A stretch of 8,830 nucleotides of DNA from an uncultured Collinsella sp. (GTDB taxonomy: Bacteria; Actinomycetota; Coriobacteriia; Coriobacteriales; Coriobacteriaceae): NCBI GenBank assembly GCA_958419975.1, contig CATZIG010000073.1, forward strand, positions 1-8,830. Reading direction: 5' to 3'. Position 1 is the first letter of the stretch. Every line of letters starts with the position of its first letter. Under the pieces are notes generated by a model. That model searched no databases. It was not told the DNA's origin and was given only the letters and a program-made list of their open reading frames with translations. Positions 1 to 4,844 of the stretch are shown here, in pieces. The position numbers and the translations under genes were made by a program.

Positions 1-251
1 GGGTGTACCGCGACCACCGAGAACGTGCCGTTGGTGAGGGTGCCCGTCTTGTCAAAGACGACGGTGTCCACGTCGGCGAGCGTCTCGAGGTAGTTAGAAC
101 CCTTGATGAGAACGCCCAGCTTGGACGCGCCGCCGATGCCGCCAAAGAAGCTCAGCGGCACGCTGATCACGAGCGCGCACGGGCAGCTGACGACCAGGAA
201 GGTCAGGCCGCGTAGGATCCAGTCGGACCAGGCGCCGGTGACCAAGCCGCC
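1..251 (-). pseudogene. Continuation of the same ATPase in a shifted frame (CPC and DKTGTLT region), cut by the window edge
   Basis: Reading the minus strand from about 251 gives a continuous open frame that belongs to the same P1B ATPase: a membrane segment leading into SCPCAL (bases 171-188, the transmembrane metal site), the conserved FFGGIGGASKLGVLIKG stretch, and the phosphorylation motif DKTGTLT (bases 33-53, Asp codon at 51-53). The frame is offset from the upstream part. The segment that normally lies between ELVA and this point in CadA/ZntA proteins, including one membrane helix, is absent; I estimate 35-45 residues from memory of the family. The frame change fits a loss of 3n+1 bases. 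The junction falls in a short GGCGGC run at 246-251. There is no start codon or ribosome site of its own that I would trust, so it is listed as part of a broken gene. The C-terminal half lies beyond base 1. Confidence 0.8.
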
Positions 252-994
252 GCTACGAGCTCCAGGACGCGCGCGACGGTGGCCTCGCCAAAGGGCTTGG
301 TGGTGCGCACGTGGATGAGCCCCGTCATGTTGATGCAGCCGCTGATGATATCGTCTCCGGTTTTGGCCGGGCGGGGGACCGACTCACCGGTAAGGGCGGC
401 GGTGTCGAGCTGGGTTTCGCCTTCGACGATGACGCCGTCGATGGGCACGCGCTCGCCGGGCTTGACCACAATCACGGTGCCGACGGCGATGTCATCGGGG
501 AAGACCTGCTCGAGTGTGCCGTCGGGCTGCTCGACGTTAGCGTAGTCGGGCGCGATGTCCATCATGGCACTGATCGACTTGCGGCTCTTGCCCACGGCGT
601 ACGCCTGGAACAGCTCGCCGACCTGGTAGAACAGCATGACGGCGGCGCCTTCGGCCATGTGCGGGTCGGTATCGGGGAAGAGCACCATGGCAAACGCGCC
701 GATGGTCGCGACTGCCATAAGGAAACTCTCGTCGAAGGCCTTGCCGCGGCGGATGTTATTGAATGCCTTTTGCAGCACGTCGTAGCCGGCAATCAAAAAC
801 GGTACGAGGAACAGCACAAAGCTGGCGTAGATGTCGCCCGGGGTACCGAATGCGGCGGTGAGGGTGCCGAACTCATCGAGGGCGTACACCACGGCAAAAA
901 TGCCCAGCGCTACCAGGATGCGGTTGCGCTTATGCTCGAGTGACTCTTTCTTCTTGCGCTTCTTCTTTTTCTTCTTGGGGTCGGCGGTGGCCAT
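203..994 (-). CDS. Heavy-metal P1B-type ATPase (CadA/ZntA type), N-terminal part, frame broken near base 250
   Basis: This reads as the first 248 residues of a zinc/cadmium/lead-exporting P-type ATPase, followed by about 15 unrelated residues and a stop. The ATG at 994 is preferred over an upstream ATG at 1063 because a GGGAGG ribosome site lies 9-10 bases before it. Residues 5-23 are a lysine-rich cytoplasmic stretch (PKKKKKKRKKK). Hydrophobic segments follow at about 28-48, 56-72 and 92-106, then the actuator domain with TGES at 202-205 and the family-typical FGEATVARVLELV at 235-247. There is no N-terminal HMA domain; a separate CxxC protein sits just upstream. After ELVA the reading frame is lost, and the SCPCAL and DKTGTLT motifs appear in another frame at 1-251. 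The product as read cannot pump, as it lacks the metal site and the phosphorylated Asp. A sequencing or assembly error is the main alternative. Family assignment is firm; whether it is a true pseudogene is uncertain. Confidence 0.85.
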   Translation of the reverse strand: MATADPKKKKKKRKKKESLEHKRNRILVALGIFAVVYALDEFGTLTAAFGTPGDIYASFVLFLVPFLIAGYDVLQKAFNNIRRGKAFDESFLMAVATIGAFAMVLFPDTDPHMAEGAAVMLFYQVGELFQAYAVGKSRKSISAMMDIAPDYANVEQPDGTLEQVFPDDIAVGTVIVVKPGERVPIDGVIVEGETQLDTAALTGESVPRPAKTGDDIISGCINMTGLIHVRTTKPFGEATVARVLELVAAAWSPAPGPTGSYAA

Positions 995-1016
995 GACTCG
1001 TATCCTCCCATTTGAA

Positions 1017-1040
1017 CGTATGAACACTCGCTCATATAAT
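1017..1040. promoter_or_regulatory. ArsR/SmtB-type operator upstream of the ATPase
   Basis: The site reads TATGAACA-CT-CGCTCATA at 1019-1036, an imperfect inverted repeat with 2 bases between the arms, like the 12-2-12 operators bound by SmtB/CzrA-type repressors (TGAA...TTCA type). It matches the operator at 1756-1778 at 20 of 22 positions. It lies about 25 bases upstream of the ATPase start. This suggests that the ATPase is controlled separately by the same sensor, in addition to any readthrough from the sensor operon. A weak promoter (TTGCCG at 1063-1058 and an ATTATA/TTATAT at 1040-1034 on the minus strand) could lie across it; that part is uncertain. Confidence 0.7.
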
Positions 1041-1050
1041 TTCGCGAGCA

Positions 1051-1073
1051 AAGGCCGCGGCAATCGCGGCCTT
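1051..1073 (-). terminator. GC-rich hairpin between the HMA gene and the ATPase, possible weak terminator
   Basis: A perfect 9-bp stem, AAGGCCGCG paired with CGCGGCCTT, encloses the loop GCAAT (plus-strand reading). On the minus strand only three T residues follow, so it is at best a weak or partial terminator. It sits between the HMA gene stop (1095) and the ATPase operator (1017-1040). It could reduce readthrough from the sensor-HMA transcript into the ATPase. Confidence 0.45.
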
Positions 1074-1094
1074 GCAGGTTGGCGTAAACCTGGG

Positions 1095-1313
1095 CTAGAG
1101 AATGATCTCGCAGTCCGGCTCGGCGTCGGCCGTAAACTCTACAACGCGGTTGAGCACCTCGTCGAACTCGGCGTCATCGGCCTCGAGCGTCAACTTCTGG
1201 GTCATAAAGTTGACGGACACGGATTTGCCGCCCTCGAGCTTGGCCAGCTCGTCCTGAAGCTCACGCGCGCAGTTGGCGCAGTCGATCTCGTCGAGTTTAA
1301 ACTGCTTTTTCAT
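1095..1313 (-). CDS. Small heavy-metal-associated (HMA) domain protein
   Basis: A 72-residue soluble protein made of one ferredoxin-like HMA fold. The metal-binding motif is D-C-A-N-C-A with Cys12 and Cys15, at the usual place after the first beta strand. Residues 30-45 (GGKSVSVNFMTQKLTL) match the second and third strands of the fold. Such CopZ-like proteins bind a soft metal ion through the two thiols and pass it to a partner ATPase. Here the neighbouring ATPase lacks its own HMA domain, so this protein probably supplies that function in trans. An AAAGGA ribosome site lies 8 bases before the ATG. It follows the sensor gene by 63 bases and is probably in the same transcript. The metal cannot be read from the sequence; the zinc-type sensor upstream suggests Zn or Cd rather than Cu. 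Confidence 0.88.
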   Translation of the reverse strand: MKKQFKLDEIDCANCARELQDELAKLEGGKSVSVNFMTQKLTLEADDAEFDEVLNRVVEFTADAEPDCEIIL

Positions 1314-1376
1314 GGTGGGTTCCTTTCTCTGTATTTGCGGCTTGGGTGCAGGCCGCGCTGGTACCGTGGTTGGTCG

Positions 1377-1742
1377 CTATTCGCAGATGTGGCTCATGCC
1401 TTGGTTGAGCATGGTGTAGACGTGGTCGTCGGCGAGCGAGTAGAGGATATTGCGCCCGTCGCGCCGGAATTTAACCAGGTGCGCCTGCTTGAGTGTGCGC
1501 AGCTGGTGCGACACCGCGGACTGCGAGGTTTCGGTCGCTTCGGCGATGTCTGCCACGCAGAGCTCGCGGCCCATGAGGGCGTAAAGGATCTTGATGCGCG
1601 TGGTGTCGCTGAAGACCTTGAACAGGTCGGCGAGGTCGTAGAGAAGCTCCTCGTCGGGAAGGTCCTCGGGCGAGCAGGTGGTGGGGATCGCGGGTTCGGT
1701 GGCCTCGATGTCGGGTTTCGTTTCATCAACGCGGATGCTCAT
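1377..1742 (-). CDS. ArsR/SmtB-family zinc-type metal-sensing repressor
   Basis: A 121-residue winged-helix repressor that should leave its operator DNA when it binds metal. The recognition helix region is TSQSAVSHQLRTLKQAHLV at about 72-90, close to cyanobacterial SmtB. The alpha-5 metal site is complete: Asp105, His107, His118 and Glu121 have exactly the 0/+2/+13/+16 spacing of SmtB Asp104, His106, His117 and Glu120. The alpha-3 site is reduced to one cysteine (ELCVADI, Cys62), as in SmtB (Cys61), unlike the ELCVCDL of arsenic and cadmium sensors. Cys23 near the N terminus echoes SmtB Cys14. This predicts a Zn(II) or Co(II)-responsive sensor more than an As(III) sensor. The start at 1742 has AAAGGA 7 bases upstream. 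The gene is first in the operon and lies under its own operators (1756-1812), so it is likely autoregulated. Confidence 0.9.
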   Translation of the reverse strand: MSIRVDETKPDIEATEPAIPTTCSPEDLPDEELLYDLADLFKVFSDTTRIKILYALMGRELCVADIAEATETSQSAVSHQLRTLKQAHLVKFRRDGRNILYSLADDHVYTMLNQGMSHICE

Positions 1743-1755
1743 TGCAATATCCTTT

Positions 1756-1778
1756 CATATGAACATGCGCTCATATAA
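1756..1778. promoter_or_regulatory. ArsR/SmtB-type operator 2, in the sensor 5' leader
   Basis: The core reads TATGAACA-TG-CGCTCATA at 1758-1775. It lies downstream of the predicted transcription start and just before the sensor ribosome site. The 23 bases 1756-1778 are the reverse complement of 1790-1812 with a single mismatch, so the two operators form a long inverted repeat around an 11-base spacer. Dimers bound at both sites could interact across about three helical turns. Confidence 0.8.
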
Positions 1779-1788
1779 TTTACTTTCG

Positions 1789-1816
1789 ATTATATGAGTG
1801 CATGTTCATATGTCAA
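1789..1816 (-). promoter_or_regulatory. Sensor-operon promoter with overlapping operator 3
   Basis: On the minus strand a consensus TTGACA (1816-1811) and a consensus TATAAT (1794-1789) are separated by 16 bases. The operator core TATGAGTG-CA-TGTTCATA at 1793-1810 fills the spacer and touches both boxes. This is a typical layout for a repressor that blocks RNA polymerase until metal releases it. Transcription would start near 1782 and run into the sensor, the HMA gene and possibly the ATPase. Confidence 0.85.
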
Positions 1817-1898
1817 TGACGTTCAGGTAATTCGTTGTACAAAATGATGGGGAATAGTGGACGAGATCCCGGACTGAGCGTTTTTTGATAGTCGATGC

Positions 1899-2152
1899 CA
1901 AGGTGGGTACCCTCGTGCCGTGCAAAAAATGGAGTATTCTGCAACTATAGGGGTCCGCTAATTTATTGCAGGTCATATAATGCAGTTCAAGAGTTATCTT
2001 AGGGTGTTAATCCGATGAGTTCTTCCTCAAATGTTGCCTAACGCTCTCACGCAAGAGTGATTTCGCTCCACATTTGGATCCACTCGAGGGTGATAGACAC
2101 CCGACCCTGCTGAATACTCGCAATTTTGCACGTCGCTAGGGTACCCACCTTG
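1899..2152. mobile_element. Noncoding element with 15-bp terminal inverted repeats (MITE-like)
   Basis: CAAGGTGGGTACCCT at 1899-1913 is repeated as its perfect reverse complement at 2138-2152. The likeness continues inward: aligning 1899-1943 with the reverse complement of 2108-2152 gives 37 matches in 45 positions, including CGTGCAAAA, GAGTATTC and GCA blocks, and GGGTC follows on both sides after a gap. The 254-bp unit has no credible gene; short frames inside it are interrupted by stops. Two ends facing inwards, no coding capacity and this size fit a miniature inverted-repeat element moved by a transposase encoded elsewhere. No clear target-site duplication is visible (flanks GATGC and TTAGC). 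A large structured RNA or regulatory hairpin is the alternative. It ends 9 bases beyond the stop codon of the nuclease-like gene. Confidence 0.55.
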
Positions 2153-2161
2153 TTAGCCGGC

Positions 2162-3352
2162 CTAGTCTCCGGCCCCGAAGACCCTGCCCTCGGGCGCGAG
2201 GCTGCTTGTTTGGGCAAATGATGGGCTGTCGGATTCGACTGTCTGCATGTCATCGATTGCTGTAACTTCATTAATTGTCGGGTCATCCAGCGTGATGCCT
2301 TCGAGTGTTGCTTTTTCGAGGTCGATTCGTTGGCGCTCTTCGGAATCCTGGCGAAGCTGCTTCTGAATTCGCCTTTTCTCTTCTATAAACCTTCTGAGCA
2401 CAAACTGTCTCAGGTCCTCTTGCATGATTTGAAAGTCTTTTGGTAGACGCGAGGGGCGTACGCCCTCTTTCCGCTGGATTGCTTCCATGACCCTAACGAA
2501 AGAGCTGGCATGCATAAAGGAATAACGGCTGACGGTGATGATTCCGTATCCCATGGACGCAAGCGCATTCTTGCGTTCCTCATCGATGGCGCGGTCTTCT
2601 TCCGCGTCATGATAAAAACCGTTGTATTCAATGTCTGTGCGAGATTTCTTTAGATACGCATCCATAAAGAACTTTTTGCGTCTCGTGAGATTCTTTGCGG
2701 CGGCGGTGACCTGCACCTCGTAATCGGTCTCAATTCCCTTAATACCAAGCCCTCCTTCGCTTTTGGGCAGCGTTAGCATCATGACAAATGCCGTTTCCAT
2801 GGGAGACCGGCATCCGTCGCGTACACATTGGATCGCCTTTCGGGCAAGGGCCAAACCGTCGCATCTGGTAATGGAATTAAAGAACTGCTTTAACCTCTCG
2901 GTCGAGGTGAGCGCGAAACGCTCGTTATAAGAGGTGGAAGAGCCGGTTCCAAGGGAGTAAGCGCTGCACAATTCAAAGTAGTACTCCACCAGTTCGCGAA
3001 AAGGGAGATAGGTGGCGGCTTGAAGTGCGCAAAGCTCAACGCCAACAATGAAGATGCCATCTTCAAGCTCTATAAAGCGTGAGTTCGAGAATCGTTTTGA
3101 CGAAACGTGGCATTGACAGTTCATTGCATAGCGCGCATTCCTGCGATCAAACACCATCACCTCGAGGGAATCATTTGCGCCGAGGGAAACATCATGTTTG
3201 GTGAGCCATTCTGCGGCTGCGTCAAGGAGCGTTCCGGTGGGACATGATCCGTAAATCGCGGCAGGGTTACAGGACTCGATGCCTTTCGCAGACACCGAAT
3301 GCACGGCCTGGTAGACCGCTTTTGCAGTGGTATGTGACAATACGATACTCAT
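2162..3352 (-). CDS. AbiEi/DUF559-like protein with predicted PD-(D/E)xK nuclease motifs
   Basis: A 396-residue protein with no signal peptide or membrane segment. The N-terminal SHTTA motif (residues 6-10) and the region up to about 130 resemble the AbiEi-like antitoxin-type proteins common in Coriobacteriia. The middle carries a pattern typical of DUF559/Vsr-like nuclease folds: SPxE with Glu186, Asp231, then D-I-E-Y-N-G with Glu242, His248, the D-R/D-E-E-R stretch at 253-260 and the strand GYGIITVS at 268-275. Asp231 and Glu242 are the likely metal ligands. Residues 310-350 are charged and probably helical; the last 45 residues look disordered. No Shine-Dalgarno site precedes the ATG. A TATATA/GATATA -10-like box lies 3-8 bases before it, so a leaderless transcript is possible. 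Its A+T content is visibly higher than that of its neighbours, which suggests transfer. The nuclease role is inferred from motifs, and a defence or toxin-antitoxin role is only a guess. Confidence 0.72.
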   Translation of the reverse strand: MSIVLSHTTAKAVYQAVHSVSAKGIESCNPAAIYGSCPTGTLLDAAAEWLTKHDVSLGANDSLEVMVFDRRNARYAMNCQCHVSSKRFSNSRFIELEDGIFIVGVELCALQAATYLPFRELVEYYFELCSAYSLGTGSSTSYNERFALTSTERLKQFFNSITRCDGLALARKAIQCVRDGCRSPMETAFVMMLTLPKSEGGLGIKGIETDYEVQVTAAAKNLTRRKKFFMDAYLKKSRTDIEYNGFYHDAEEDRAIDEERKNALASMGYGIITVSRYSFMHASSFVRVMEAIQRKEGVRPSRLPKDFQIMQEDLRQFVLRRFIEEKRRIQKQLRQDSEERQRIDLEKATLEGITLDDPTINEVTAIDDMQTVESDSPSFAQTSSLAPEGRVFGAGD

Positions 3353-3637
3353 GGTATATATCGTGTCAGCTAATGCCGTGTTGATGGCGCTGAGTGAAAA
3401 AGTCGTTTTAGAGGTCTAACCAAATGCTGTCCAAAAGCTTGACGCAATTATGAGTTGGTATGCCCTAAATAAAAGTTTTCGCAGTTTAGCTATAGCATAT
3501 AACTACTCAATTGCTGCACATTTGATTGTGATGCATCACCATTCGACAACGAATTACGTGTCGGGAATTGGCCAAAATCGTTCAAAATGAGGGTTCAGAA
3601 TTTGTGATGGCAGATCTATCTGTGGAATGTAGGGCGG
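3353..3637. other. AT-rich noncoding stretch upstream of the nuclease-like gene
   Basis: No credible gene was found on either strand. It is A+T-rich compared with the flanking genes on the far side. It holds a small palindrome, TTAGA-GG-TCTAA, at 3408-3419 and a loose direct repeat, GTTCAAAAT and GTTCAGAAT, near 3580-3600. A plus-strand terminator follows at 3638. A short untranslated plus-strand RNA is possible, but only weak promoter-like boxes were seen. Confidence 0.4.
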
Positions 3638-3654
3638 CCCCGCTGCGGGGTTTT
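3638..3654 (+). terminator. Rho-independent terminator reading on the plus strand
   Basis: The stem is CCCCG (3638-3642), loop CTG, then CGGGG (3646-3650), followed by TTTT (3651-3654). The T run is only on the plus strand; the minus-strand reading has no T run after the stem. An outer GCGG (3634-3637) can also pair with CCGC (3655-3658). The exonuclease gene on the minus strand ends at 3704, so it could still use the hairpin in the weaker direction. Confidence 0.6.
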
Positions 3655-3703
3655 CCGCTGCGAGGCCGCTCGTGATCTACGCCGGAGTTTGTCGTAGACG
3701 TTT

Positions 3704-4672
3704 CTACTTGGCAAACAGGTTCTTGAGGTTGAACTCGGCTTGGACGGTGCGGAGCATGAGGTCGGTGTCGTCCAGACCCAGATGCTGCTCGTTGGCATCG
3801 GCGGCGAGGGTGCCACGGCGGCGCGCCCAGTTCTCGAGCGCGGCGGGCGCGGACTCGCGGGGGAGCGAGCGCACGTCGGCGTCCAAGCTGCGGCAGATCT
3901 GGCGCGAGTCGATGACGATAATCTTGCCGGCGCGGCGTGCCTCGGCGTAACCGTCCAGATGAATTTTGAACCAGCTGTCCTCGAACGCGGCGTTATGCGC
4001 CATGTACGGGTACTTCTTCATAAGCTTGAGCAGCTGCTTCTGCAATTCCTTGTTCTCGCGGAAGGGCGTTTTGCCGTCGATGTCGTCCCAGGTGATGTGG
4101 TGGATTTTCGACAGCGGCACATCCTCGCCGCGGTAGATATCGGGCAGGCCGCAGTAGTGTGCCTCGGCGTCATGCGGCACGGCGTCGCTGGTGAGGTCCA
4201 TGATTTCCCAGCCCACGTTGATGATATAGCCGCGCTCGGGTGCACGGCCGGTGGTCTCGATGTCGATACCGAGCACGGTGCCCTGGATGGGCTTGCGGGC
4301 GTAGGCCACGCCGAGCGCGTCGCGGTCGCCGCGGATCTCGCGCATGACCGACGCGGCGGTGCGCTTTTGCATCTTACCGATGGCGGCGCAGGTGTCGGCA
4401 TCGGACAGGCCGCGCGAAAGCGTCGCGGGCGTCACGTTGCGCAGGCGCGCCTCGCCAATCTGGTCGCACAGGTCGCGGTTGCGGTCAGCCAGGTCGCGCA
4501 CGGTGGCAAAGTCGAAGCTGGGGTCGCCCTCGGCGGTAAAGTACTCGGTTTCGAGCACCTTAAGGGCCTCCTCGCCCTTCTGGCGCTCGGACTCCATGGC
4601 GCCGTGATCGCCATAGATAAACATGGGAATAAACGGCTGGCGCTCGTATTCGAGTGCTTGTGAAACGTTCAT
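3704..4672 (-). CDS. DnaQ-like DEDDh 3'-5' exonuclease with an unassigned N-terminal region
   Basis: A 322-residue cytoplasmic protein. Residues 131-310 form an RNase T/DnaQ-type exonuclease domain: motif ExoI is G-I-D-I-E-T-T-G with Asp137 and Glu139, ExoII is H-N-A-A-F-E-D with Asp232, and ExoIII is His297 with Asp302 (H-x4-D). These four acidic residues and the His bind two metal ions and cut nucleotides from the 3' end of DNA or RNA. Residues 1-130 are charged, probably mostly helical, and I do not recognise them. The start has AAGGAG 8 bases before the ATG, so the N-terminal region is very likely translated. It is shorter than a polymerase III subunit with proofreading and polymerase domains, and has no helicase or BRCT domain. 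It stands alone and is divergent from the metal exporter at 4845. The substrate (repair DNA, RNA ends) cannot be decided from the sequence. Confidence 0.88.
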   Translation of the reverse strand: MNVSQALEYERQPFIPMFIYGDHGAMESERQKGEEALKVLETEYFTAEGDPSFDFATVRDLADRNRDLCDQIGEARLRNVTPATLSRGLSDADTCAAIGKMQKRTAASVMREIRGDRDALGVAYARKPIQGTVLGIDIETTGRAPERGYIINVGWEIMDLTSDAVPHDAEAHYCGLPDIYRGEDVPLSKIHHITWDDIDGKTPFRENKELQKQLLKLMKKYPYMAHNAAFEDSWFKIHLDGYAEARRAGKIIVIDSRQICRSLDADVRSLPRESAPAALENWARRRGTLAADANEQHLGLDDTDLMLRTVQAEFNLKNLFAK

Positions 4673-4754
4673 ATAACTGCTCCTTGGACGGGCCGCAGCG
4701 CGCGGCTCGGGTTCATTGAGATGTGGCGAGATGATAGTTTACCATGGGCAACTA

Positions 4755-4782
4755 TTGGCATCGCGCCTAGGACAACTACAAT
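4755..4782 (+). promoter_or_regulatory. Promoter of the metal exporter
   Basis: TTGGCA at 4755-4760 and TACAAT at 4777-4782 are separated by 16 bases, giving a likely start near 4789 and a leader of about 55 bases. The -10 box is inside the first copy of a direct repeat. Confidence 0.6.
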
Positions 4783-4812
4783 ACCCTAGTTGACCGCTAG
4801 GACTTTTACAAT
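4767..4812. repeat. Direct repeat CTAGGACnnnTACAAT and CTAG inverted repeats in the exporter control region
   Basis: CTAGGACAACTACAAT (4767-4782) and CTAGGACTTTTACAAT (4797-4812) match at 13 of 16 positions and start 30 bases apart, nearly three turns of DNA. Between and across them lie inverted repeats: CAACTA (4773-4778) with TAGTTG (4787-4792), and CCTAG (4785-4789) with CTAGG (4797-4801). Their place at and just after the promoter fits an operator. The regulator is not identified. Confidence 0.5.
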
Positions 4813-4844
4813 GCTGCCGAAAGACACGAAAGGTTCCATCCGTC

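Noticed and set aside
311..943. Long plus-strand open frame of 210 codons
   Set aside because: It lies opposite the ATPase gene, shows no known motif, and arises from high GC content on the complementary strand.
995..1063. Longer ATPase start at 1063
   Set aside because: It would translate through the operator; the ATG at 994 has a good ribosome site.
1749..1780. Plus-strand TATAAT at 1774-1779 as a divergent promoter
   Set aside because: No -35 box at proper distance and no gene on the plus strand downstream; the TATAAT is part of the operator palindrome.
1899..1920. T-box-like AGGTGGGTACCCTCGTGCC
   Set aside because: It resembles the T-box antiterminator only partly, there is no specifier stem, and no synthetase or amino-acid gene follows. 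The inverted copy at 2138-2152 explains it better.
2047..2286. Minus-strand open frame of 79 codons
   Set aside because: It overlaps the end of the nuclease-like gene in another frame and runs into the repeat element; no ribosome site.
3671..3703. Hairpin TCTACG...CGTAGA after the exonuclease stop codon
   Set aside because: Six-base arms with an 11-base loop and no T run on the minus strand, so not a convincing terminator.
3740..4663. Plus-strand open frame of 307 codons
   Set aside because: It is a mirror of the exonuclease gene, which has complete catalytic motifs and a ribosome site.
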